Below, in pieces: positions 7,381 through 13,560 of a DNA stretch of 16,241 nucleotides (positions are counted from its first letter, which is position 1; each line of letters begins with the position of its first letter). Under the pieces are notes generated by a model that searched no databases, had not been told where the DNA came from, and saw only the letters and a program-made list of their open reading frames with translations. Source of the stretch: JBBQER01 sp052148155 (GTDB lineage Bacteria > Actinomycetota > Acidimicrobiia > IMCC26256 > PALSA-610); assembly GCA_052148155.1 (NCBI GenBank), contig JBKQIY010000261.1:1-16241 (forward strand). The letters run 5' to 3'. A program made the position numbers and the translations under genes.

Positions 7381-7665
7381 CTCAGTCAACTCGGTCGGTT
7401 CGACACGGCAGCTCGGACCGCAACGTCGTACGGAGTGTCGCGCCCCAGTCCACCTTGAGGATCACTCTCCGCGGGTGATTACGTGCGACGCCGACACGAC
7501 GTCACATGTTGGTGAAGTGGCCTGAAAACATCGAAGAGAGCGACGAAGGGACGTGGCGCGGTCGCCGGTGTCGACGTTGATCGATTCAGGTGCGAAGCAC
7601 CGGTTCTCCAGCAACTCCAGACCGAGCGCCTTTCGACGAGCAATTCCAAAAAGGGAGAGCAACAT
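7381..7665. other. 285-bp stretch before the small membrane protein gene
   Basis: No gene is supported here. A short perfect hairpin, GGTGC-GAA-GCACC, lies at 7589-7601, 65 bp before the start of the next gene; it has no T-tract, so it is not a typical terminator. The promoter of the next gene should lie here, but I cannot point to it. Confidence 0.35.
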
Positions 7666-7839
7666 GTGGTTCGCTTCGGGATCCTTGGTTTTATCGCCTG
7701 GCTGGCGATCGCTTTGTGGCCCGCCTGTGTCGCTGGCCGCAAGGGGCACAAACTCGTCGAGTACTTCATCCTTAGCCTGTTCTTCCCAGTCTCGCTGATC
7801 ATGACGTACGTCGTGCCCGATCGACGGAGACTCGCCTAG
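7666..7839 (+). CDS. Small two-helix membrane protein (57 residues)
   Basis: From the GTG at 7666 the frame reads (V)VRFGILGFIAWLAIALWP, ACVAGRKGHKL, then VEYFILSLFFPVSLIMTYVV and PDRRRLA before TAG. Two hydrophobic helices flank a short basic loop, and the C-terminus is basic. The overall pattern, a WPA(x)xAxxKGH loop then an SLFFP segment, is one I associate with small uncharacterised bacterial membrane proteins. GGGAG at 7653-7657, eight bases before the GTG, supports the start. The ATG two bases upstream is in another frame and gives a poor protein. Function is unknown. It appears intact and stands alone between remnants. Confidence 0.72.
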   Translation: MVRFGILGFIAWLAIALWPACVAGRKGHKLVEYFILSLFFPVSLIMTYVVPDRRRLA

Positions 7840-8070
7840 TGCCTTCGCCGTAGGTCGTGCTGACGTGCACGATGAGAGAACAGCACGCATCTTCTCGTTC
7901 ATTCAGGTCTGTCACGTCACGGCAACCTCCGAAATCAGGCACCAGGGCCGGCCCAGGGCAGCGGGGACTCGTTGGCCGCCGGAACGAGCAGCCGAAGAAC
8001 GCCGGCGAGTTTGCAGTTGGAGAATCTGCGTGTCGTGACCGAGCCTCAAGACCAGATCTAGAGCTGCCTC
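7840..8070. other. Intergenic region upstream of the K+ channel operon
   Basis: These 231 bp should include the operon promoter. I found no convincing -35/-10 pair, terminator or coding remnant. Confidence 0.35.
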
Positions 8071-8928
8071 ATGCCTGTTACTCCTAGCTTCGATTCCGTT
8101 GTCCACGAGGCGATGACTGAGAACGCGGTTCCGCTCGTGCCGACGAGCCTTCGGCTGTTGGTTCGCATCGAGTTGCGGCGGGCGTTCCGTTCGCCGTACG
8201 AAGCTCCGCTTGTGGTAGCGGTCAACGGAGCGTTGATGGCTGGGGCGTGGCTGCTGTTGCCGACTCACGCGCGGGATGCTCTGTTTCGTTTGCATGGACC
8301 GTTCGCCTTCCCGATGGTGTTGGCCGCCTGGATGTACGCAGACGTTCCGGCCACGAACGTGCTTGCGACCGACGCGAAACGGTCGCTGGAGGTGCTCGAC
8401 GACCCCAGGGGACTGCGCCGGCTGTTGGCGGCGCGTGCGGCCGTGCTCTGGTTGTTGGTCAGTCCCCTGTGCGTTGTCGTCGCGTTGGGAATCGGGTTGT
8501 ACGAGGGACGGTGGACGACGACGGGCTTGTCGATCGTCGAGATCCTGATTGTGCCGTTCGGCGCGTTGGGAGTGGCCGCATGGCTTGGCGTGCGGTTCCC
8601 GTATCACCCGATCCCATTGGCAAATCGATGGCGCCGCCGACGGTCGGTGCGGCACATGTTGTTGCGCTGGATCTCGCTGATCGTGATCCCCTACGGACTC
8701 GTCCCGGCATTGAGCGTCGCGATCTCGTTGCCGGCCTTTGCGATCTGGGCTGGAGCCGCGCACGGGCTGAGCCAACCGCTGACTGACGCCCGCCTCGCGG
8801 TCTGCACGCTCGTTTCGGTCACCCTGTCGATCGTCGTGTTTCTCGCCGGCCAGCGCGTCAGCGTGCGAATCGCCCACAAGCATCAGGCTGCGCTCGCCGA
8901 CTACCTGGCCGATCCGTCACGTGGGTGA
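8071..8928 (+). CDS. Six-helix membrane protein of unknown function, first gene of channel operon
   Basis: The 285-residue protein has hydrophobic segments at about 45-63, 78-98, 120-143, 153-173, 198-221 and 242-260. Its N-terminal cytoplasmic part ends in RLLVRIELRRAFRSPYEAP, a juxtamembrane pattern like that of ABC-2-type permeases. Other distinctive blocks are LHGPFAFPMVLAAWMYADVP at 74-93, DDPRGLRRLLAARAAV, and VRFPYHPIPLANRW at 174-187. No ABC ATPase is adjacent, so a transporter role is only a guess. The start at 8071 is the first ATG; a second in-frame ATG at 8113 also has GAGG just ahead, so the start is uncertain by 14 codons. The stop overlaps the next start by GTGA, which shows translational coupling to the following genes. 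Confidence 0.8.
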   Translation: MPVTPSFDSVVHEAMTENAVPLVPTSLRLLVRIELRRAFRSPYEAPLVVAVNGALMAGAWLLLPTHARDALFRLHGPFAFPMVLAAWMYADVPATNVLATDAKRSLEVLDDPRGLRRLLAARAAVLWLLVSPLCVVVALGIGLYEGRWTTTGLSIVEILIVPFGALGVAAWLGVRFPYHPIPLANRWRRRRSVRHMLLRWISLIVIPYGLVPALSVAISLPAFAIWAGAAHGLSQPLTDARLAVCTLVSVTLSIVVFLAGQRVSVRIAHKHQAALADYLADPSRG

Positions 8929-9262
8929 CCGAACCGCTGAACAGAGCCGTGGACGACTCGACGCCGAAGCATCCGTCGCCGGCCAAGGAGACCGTGCATG
9001 TGCTCGCTCGGCAGGCAACCGCGGCGCGCGACACGGAACCCTCTCAGGTCGAGGCCGCGTGGTCGCAACTCGGCCAGTCGCGGCGCCTGTTCAATCCAGT
9101 CGGAAGGGCGATCGGCACAAACGTGTTGCCGATCGCGATTGTCGTCGTAGCGGTGCGCGTCGCGCCATGCTGGTGCTCCGCGATCGTCACGCGTCAGTGC
9201 TCGTTCGGACGTCGTCACCACCAGATCCGTTGCTCGAACTTCGAGAAACCTCGTTACCGTGA
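8925..9262 (+). pseudogene. Small membrane protein gene, frameshifted, middle gene of the channel operon
   Basis: The gene begins at a GTG overlapping the previous stop (GTGA, 8925-8928). Its first ~80 codons read as a soluble segment, VHVLARQATAARDTEPSQVE, followed by a hydrophobic helix, NVLPIAIVVVAVRVA. The next gene's GTG at 9259 overlaps a TGA at 9260-9262, but that stop is in a different frame from the 8925 start. The frame ending there carries MLVLRDRHASVLVRTSSPPD and then PLLELRETSLP. Joining the two frames near 9155-9170 gives a 112-residue protein with perfect overlaps at both ends. The first frame alone overruns into the channel gene and ends at 9278. A one-base indel is the simplest explanation, either real or a sequencing error. 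Family unknown. Confidence 0.65.
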
Positions 9263-9960
9263 GCGCGAGCGAATCTGAGCACTCCGAGACGGTAGAACGA
9301 CGCCAACTGGCCCTCACGGCGCTACGGACTTCGGTTACGGCTGGCGCCATGATGCTCGTGTACTTCATCGCCCCGATCGACCTCCGGACGCATGCATCCG
9401 TCGTCGGACGGCTCACCGTCGGACTCGCGCTGTTCGTCGCTGCGCTTGGCTACGAAATACGTGCGATCACTCGCGCTCGCCATCCGATGCTACGCGCGGC
9501 CGTCGCCATGGCATTGATCCTTCCGCTTTTTATCGTCGTGTTCGCATGGACATACCTCACGATGTCGCACTCGGCGCCCGCCGCGTTTGGGCAGCGATTC
9601 AGCCGCGTCTCCGCGCTCTACTTCACCGTGACGGTGTTCTCGACCGTGGGATTCGGTGACATCACGCCCAAGAGCGACATTGCGCGACTCGTCGTCACCG
9701 GCCAGATGGTCGGCGACCTGATCGTCATCGCAGTCGTAGTCCGTCTCCTGCTCAGCGCAGCACACGGAGCGCTCGACCTGCGAAACGCCGAGACGAACGA
9801 CGGCGAAGCAACCTCGGAAATGGACGTACCGAGCCCAGAGCCGCACGATGCACTCGTCTACGAGGTCGCCCAGCTCCGAAACCAAGTTACGCGACTCGTC
9901 GATCAGGTGGCCCGTCTGACACCGCACGACAGCGAGTCCATTGAGCCGCCGCCTCCGTAA
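9259..9960 (+). CDS. Potassium channel protein (ion_trans_2 pore, TVGFGD filter)
   Basis: The 233-residue protein has two N-terminal hydrophobic helices (about 24-40 and 49-66), a third at 80-100 and the pore region ALYFTVTVFSTVGFGDITPK. The K+ selectivity filter TVGFGD lies at 129-134, and a last helix at about 141-163. This is a two-helix pore domain preceded by two extra helices. The cytoplasmic tail is acidic, then has a heptad-like segment at about 197-220 (LVYEVAQLRNQVTRLVDQV) that could form a coiled coil and assemble the tetramer, and ends in prolines. No RCK/TrkA-N domain is present, so gating is not by that route. The GTG start overlaps the preceding TGA (GTGA). Passive K+ conduction across the inner membrane is the expected role. 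The channel call is firm; its physiological function is not. Confidence 0.93.
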   Translation: MSASESEHSETVERRQLALTALRTSVTAGAMMLVYFIAPIDLRTHASVVGRLTVGLALFVAALGYEIRAITRARHPMLRAAVAMALILPLFIVVFAWTYLTMSHSAPAAFGQRFSRVSALYFTVTVFSTVGFGDITPKSDIARLVVTGQMVGDLIVIAVVVRLLLSAAHGALDLRNAETNDGEATSEMDVPSPEPHDALVYEVAQLRNQVTRLVDQVARLTPHDSESIEPPPP

Positions 9961-10114
9961 CCTCCAACGCATGCCCAACGGTCCGCACAACCCGGAGATC
10001 AGAACCGCCAAACACAATCTCGTCGCGCGAACTTTGTGAGGCCGTCGGCGGAGGAACCTAGCCACGGCCCTTGTCGAAGCCATCCGGTTCTCCGAGGCCG
10101 CGGGACATCTTCGC
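9961..10114. other. Gap between the channel gene and a recombinase remnant
   Basis: I see no gene and no terminator-like hairpin with a T-tract in these 154 bases. Confidence 0.35.
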
Positions 10115-10395
10115 CGGCGCGCAACGCTCCGCAGTCGCAAAGAACGGACGCGCGATCCGTACGTGCTGTCGGATTTGATGCGCTGCTCGGAATGCGGTCG
10201 CAAGATACAAGCATCGTGCAACAACGGACATGCGTACTACCCGGAGCAAGTTCCCCGCGGGATACATGATCGCTGGAGAGCAGCAACCCAAGACCGTCCA
10301 CGTCCGCGAACAGGCCATCGTTCCGAGCGTCGACGAATGGATCGGCAGCCTCTTCGCCGACGAACAGCTCGAACTGACGATGCTGCGTCGCCGAT
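10115..10395 (+). pseudogene. Large serine recombinase C-terminal remnant (zinc ribbon region), copy 1
   Basis: The frame around 10157 reads PYVLSDLMRCSECGRKIQAS and CNNGHAYY. After a frame change near 10243 it continues RSKFPAGYMIAGEQQPKTVH, VREQAIVPSVDEWIGSLFAD and EQLE. This is the recombinase zinc beta-ribbon region and following segment found after the resolvase and recombinase domains of large serine recombinases. The first CxxC pair is present (CSEC), but the second zinc Cys expected in the YYRC motif is Ser. The catalytic resolvase domain is absent upstream. The match stops near 10395, where it abuts the tail of an unrelated gene. It is clearly non-functional. Large serine recombinases integrate phages and conjugative elements, so this marks a past mobile element. 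Confidence 0.78.
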
Positions 10396-10530
10396 CGGGT
10401 AGTTTTCGATGGGTTCGTGATGAACCTGTACGGGTTGAAAGACTGGAGAGTGCCAACGCGACGCCCAGTTCATCAGCGTGCGCGACGGAGAGCTCGTCGA
10501 GACCCGGGTGTTCTTCGGCAGCTGGGGGGG
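10396..10530 (+). pseudogene. SnoaL/NTF2-like protein C-terminal remnant
   Basis: After the recombinase fragment, one frame reads VVFDGFVMNLYGLKDWRV. After a frame change near 10450 another reads QRDAQFISVRDGELVETRVF FG. Joined, they fit the last strands of a SnoaL-like or NTF2-like small domain, in which a (V)(M)(N)(I/L)Y..EDGKV strand is followed by a strand ending in RDGxIVETRVFFG. About 40 residues of a usual 110-140 survive. The fragment runs straight into the ribosome binding site of the reductase gene, so this gene was probably the reductase's former upstream neighbour. The joint with the recombinase remnant at about 10395 is a rearrangement breakpoint. Confidence 0.5.
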
Positions 10531-10538
10531 GAAGCGGC

Positions 10539-11099
10539 ATGGCCAAGCTGATCTACGTGTCGAACGTGTCCCTCGACGGCTACATCGAGGACGAGCACGG
10601 CAATTTCGACTGGACTGCGCCAAGCGACGAGGTCTTCGCGTTTATCACCGAGCTCGTGCGCGCTGTCGGCACTCACCTTTACGGGCGGCGCATGTACGAC
10701 ACGATGGCCGTCTGGGAAACCGACCCCGCCTTGTCCGCCCAATCGGAACTCATGGGCGACTTCGCCAACGTCTGGCAGGCCGCGGAAAAGGTCGTCTACT
10801 CCACGACTCTGGACGCGGTACCGACCGCCAAGACCAAGCTCGAGCGCAACTTCGACCCCGACTCGGTCCGTGACATGAAGGCCTCAGCCACGAGTGATCT
10901 CATCGTGGGAGGTCCGAAACTCGCAGCGCACGCTTTCCAGGCCGGGCTCGTCGATGAGTGCCACTTATTCATCGTTCCCGTACTCGTCGGTGGAGGTAAG
11001 CCGTCACTGCCTATCGACACGCGCGCCGAGCTCGAGCTGCTGGACGAACGCCGGTTCAGCAACGGTGTCGTGAACCTCCGCTACCGCGTCCGCCTCTGA
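10539..11099 (+). CDS. Dihydrofolate reductase-like protein (RibD C-terminal domain family)
   Basis: The 186-residue product has the usual size and motifs of the RibD_C/DHFR-like family. They are YVSNVSLDGYIEDEHGNFDW at 6-25, HLYGRRMYDTM at 46-56, SDLIVGGPKLAAHAFQAGLV at 119-138 with the GGP NADPH-binding turn, and DECHLFIVPVLVGGGKP at 139-155. Members are predicted NAD(P)H-dependent reductases of pterin- or pyrimidine-like substrates; the stand-alone actinobacterial ones have no agreed substrate. The start at 10539 is chosen because homology begins there and G8-AAG lies just upstream as a ribosome binding site. A longer in-frame reading from 10230 is spurious because it crosses the recombinase and SnoaL remnants. 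The gene appears intact. Confidence 0.9.
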   Translation: MAKLIYVSNVSLDGYIEDEHGNFDWTAPSDEVFAFITELVRAVGTHLYGRRMYDTMAVWETDPALSAQSELMGDFANVWQAAEKVVYSTTLDAVPTAKTKLERNFDPDSVRDMKASATSDLIVGGPKLAAHAFQAGLVDECHLFIVPVLVGGGKPSLPIDTRAELELLDERRFSNGVVNLRYRVRL

Positions 11100-11280
11100 C
11101 CATCAACTCGCGCTCCAACGCATTTCGGAGACCATGGGTTCGTTGCGGGATCAAATGCCGCGAACCACGGGCGTGCCGGAGGGACGACACACACCCGGAC
11201 TACACGCGACCCGTGGGTAGTGTGGCTCACCTCACCCTGACACACAGGGAACCCGCCCGTGTCGTCACCACAGACTGCGG
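11100..11280. other. Intergenic region between convergent reductase gene and secreted-protein remnant
   Basis: The region contains no recognised gene. An imperfectly spaced inverted repeat, GGTTCG and CGAACC, lies within about 11137-11166; it lacks a T-tract. Confidence 0.3.
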
Positions 11281-11553
11281 TCAGTCGGATCGACCGGAAG
11301 TCGTGGTCCCGACTTCCGGCCACCACGTGATAGTGACGGGCGTCGAGCTCACTTCGATTGTCACGGGCGATTTCGTCTGCAGCTTCGCTTGGTAGGTCTG
11401 AGTGCCGGACGGGAACTTTGCTGTTGCGGTCGCAGTGGTGCCGACGATCGCAATTGCGACGGTCTTCCGGTTGTGTCAACCACGATGACCAAGGTCTCGC
11501 CGGTTCCGTCGAGCGGCGCGCCGGCAGTGACGTTCAGGGTCACATCGTGCGTA
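11281..11553 (-). pseudogene. Frameshifted tail of a secreted, beta-rich protein
   Basis: Directly downstream of the FN3 gene's stop, the minus strand continues to look coding. One frame reads TTHDVTLNVTAGAPLDGTGE and TLVIVVDTTGR; after a frame change near 11462 another reads TVAIAIVGTTATATAKFPSG, then TQTYQAKLQTKSPVTIEVSS and TPVTITWWPEVG before TGA at 11281. The alternating hydrophobic/Thr pattern is that of extracellular beta-sandwich domains. It lies only a few bases after the FN3 stop, in a shifted frame. It could be the lost C-terminal part of the FN3 protein, or the body of a separate secreted protein. I cannot assign a family. Confidence 0.45.
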
Positions 11554-11556
11554 GTG

Positions 11557-12498
11557 CTACGCCTTCGCTGTCCCTGTTCTTCCTGGCGGTCCGGTTCCGC
11601 GCCGATTTGTCGCCATGACCGCGCATGTATAGGTCTTGCCGGGCACGAGTCTCGTGATCGTGATCGGGCCAGCCTTGGCAGTCCTGGATCTCTTCAGCCG
11701 GCTGTTTGTGCCACGGCAGGTTGCGGTGTAGCCGGTGATCGGCGCGCCATTCCTCCGCGCCTGGCGGAACACAACCTTGAGTGCGCCGTTCGCGACCCGC
11801 ACCACTCTGACGACTGCGGCTTGGGTGGGTGCGCCGACGGTGATCTGCGGCGTGGCCGTCGACGCGGGGCCGGTCACAGTACCGTTCTCGGATGCGATCG
11901 TGAAGGTGTACGACCCTCCGTTCGTGAGAGCCGTGATCACGGTCGTCGATCCAGCACCAGGAATCAGAACCGGTGATTGGGCGACGCCGTTCAACAATGG
12001 GGTCACGACATACCCCGCGACACAACCCGCAGGCGGTGCCTGCTGCGTCGGCGACCAGCTCACTGTCGCCGAAGCGTCGCCCGGCGCGGACGAAGGGTTC
12101 GCCGGTGCCGTCAGCGCCGGACCATTGCAGTCACCGCGCGGTCCGAACGGCGGATTGATCGTGGTCACGCCTTGTTCCTGCGGCGCGGGCGCGTGCAGCA
12201 TGTCACCGGCCTGATTGGCGTCGATCCCACAGACACCGACACTGTCGAAGTACACGACCCCGTCTGTGAGCGAACAGCCCGTGCTCGCCACATCCACGGA
12301 AAACGACACCGGCAGCCCCGACGACGCCGTCGCCGACGGCGTGTACGAACCGCCGACGACACCCGACTGCGGAGCCGGGAAAGAGATCGTCTGCGTTGGG
12401 AAGACATACTGCGGCGGGTCCGCCACCGCCCGGGCAGGAAGCGCAGGCACCGCCAAACCGACCAATCCCACCACTGCCACCATCGACAGTCGACGCAT
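11557..12498 (-). CDS. Secreted protein with Ig-like and two fibronectin type III domains
   Basis: The 313-residue product starts with a Sec signal peptide (MRRLSMVAVVGLVGLAVPAL, cleavage near PARA at 21-24). A bacterial Ig-like segment at about 36-113 has QTISFPAP, GGSYTPSATASSGLPVSFSV and a Cys pair, CGIDANQAGD being typical. Two FN3-like domains follow at about 128-222 and 224-311, with SWSPTQQAPPAGCVAGYVVT, GGSYTFTIASENGTVTGPAS, NGAPITGYTATCRG and PGKTYTCAVMATNRRGTGPP. FN3 and Ig-like modules act in surface binding. There is no anchor sequence, so it is likely released or wall-associated. The ATG at 12498 is preferred over one 31 codons upstream because the signal peptide begins there and G6 lies eight bases before. 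The downstream remnant may be its lost tail. Confidence 0.85.
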   Translation of the reverse strand: MRRLSMVAVVGLVGLAVPALPARAVADPPQYVFPTQTISFPAPQSGVVGGSYTPSATASSGLPVSFSVDVASTGCSLTDGVVYFDSVGVCGIDANQAGDMLHAPAPQEQGVTTINPPFGPRGDCNGPALTAPANPSSAPGDASATVSWSPTQQAPPAGCVAGYVVTPLLNGVAQSPVLIPGAGSTTVITALTNGGSYTFTIASENGTVTGPASTATPQITVGAPTQAAVVRVVRVANGALKVVFRQARRNGAPITGYTATCRGTNSRLKRSRTAKAGPITITRLVPGKTYTCAVMATNRRGTGPPGRTGTAKA

Positions 12499-13029
12499 CA
12501 CACAAGCCCCCCGACCGTGGGTAATTGCACACCGCCCCGCGGCGGCCACTCGCGGCCCCAAATACGTATCACCCCAGACGCCCAGCTCCATGCGCCAAAC
12601 CGCACCCAGCGGCTCACTGAAGCCACGCGCGATCAGAGACTACCAGCCAGGCGAATAACAGGCCCAGTACGACTCGCCGACCAAGAGGTGAACATCAGCC
12701 GCAAAGCGTTCCCCGCCCTATGCGCGCCGGAACCTCGCCCGGGCGCGCTGAACTGGCTTTTCGCGCCACCTGATTCGAACAGTCGCGCTTGCGCCCGAGC
12801 TTCCCGAGTTCGCAGGAACCAGAACAACAGCTCGACCCGAAATCCCGCGATCAGCGCGGAAGCTTCGATGGCGAAGCCCGCGCTTCAGACCCCACAGCCA
12901 TGCGCCCCACCCATCGGTCACAGGCTATTCGCGCGGATCGCGCACCTTCACGAGATCCACGGCAGTGCACCCCGGCGCGAGCAATGCCGCAGCTCGTCCC
13001 AACGGTCCCGGACCGGGTTTTCGGCACCC
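12499..13029. other. 531-bp stretch upstream of the FN3 gene, no gene supported
   Basis: The region lies between the FN3 gene start (-) and the second recombinase fragment (+). A plus frame stays open across all of it, but it begins inside the antisense of the FN3 gene and has no motif before about 13030. It may include decayed recombinase sequence too diverged to see, and the FN3 promoter. Confidence 0.4.
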
Positions 13030-13560
13030 ACATGGTCGCCTGAACCTACAAAGGACGCGCTCATCGACCGCGACGACTGGAAACGCATCCACGCAATCAC
13101 AACTACGCAGGGCCGCGCAGCCCGACCGTCCGACGTCACCTACCTGCTGCGCGGTCACGTATTCTGCGCCACCTGCGAACGACGAAAGACCGGCGAGCAC
13201 CAAGCCCACCGCCCTCGCTGCTACCGATGCGAGCTACGCCGCGCTCGCCCCGGACTCACAACCGACGACCACCCCGCCGACGTCTACGCCCGAGAAGACA
13301 CACTGGTGCAGGCCAACGCCGATTGGCTCGCAGAACTCTTCGCGCCCCAACGAACCCAACAGACCCAGCTCCTCGTCGCGGCGGACACGAACACGGATTA
13401 CGACGCCGGCCCGCAAGGAGCGCGTGAACGCCTTCACGACGCTCGCCAACGACTCGCCCAGTACCGCCGTGCACGCGATGGTGGTGGCGACGCCACCACC
13501 GTCACAGGCGGGATCACGGAAGCGGCAGAACAGGAGCTACGACAGTCACCACAACCATGA
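13030..13560 (+). pseudogene. Large serine recombinase C-terminal fragment (zinc ribbon and coiled coil), copy 2
   Basis: The fragment reads WSPEPTKDALIDRDDWKRI, then YLLRGHVFCATCERRKTGEH, CYRCELRRARPGLTTDDHP, ADVYAREDTLVQANADWLAE LFAPQ and a helical ARERLHDARQRLAQYRRARD segment ending GGDATTVTGGITEAAEQE. This order (end of the recombinase domain, zinc ribbon with CATC and CYRC, ED(A/T)LV block, coiled coil with a (D/G)AxxVxxWI-type end) is that of large serine recombinases. All four zinc Cys remain, and the reading frame is intact, so it decayed less than copy 1. The resolvase catalytic domain and most of the recombinase domain are missing, and no start codon with a ribosome binding site precedes it. 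It differs clearly from copy 1 in sequence, so the two are not a recent duplication. Confidence 0.75.

Noticed and set aside
7589..7601. Terminator hairpin GGTGC-GAA-GCACC
   Set aside because: The stem is only five base pairs with no T-tract, and no gene ends just before it on this strand.
7912..8883. 323-codon minus-strand frame
   Set aside because: It is antisense to the six-helix membrane protein and very rich in Arg, Gln and His, typical of a shadow frame in GC-rich DNA.
10524..10531. G8 tract as a phase-variation switch
   Set aside because: It lies in the ribosome binding site region just before an intact gene and outside a functional coding frame. One G run alone does not support phase variation.
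10230..11099. Long version of the reductase (289 residues)
   Set aside because: The N-terminal 103 residues are recombinase and SnoaL remnants or out-of-frame sequence. The family begins at MAKLIYVS (10539).
12760..12800. tRNA 3' end or attachment site suggested by TTCGAAT on the minus strand
   Set aside because: Only three or four base pairs can form in the presumed T stem, and no acceptor, anticodon or D arm can be found.
11977..13560. 527-codon plus-strand open frame
   Set aside because: The first part is antisense to the Ig/FN3 gene and compositionally abnormal. Only the part from about 13030 is recognisable, as a recombinase end, so it is not one gene.
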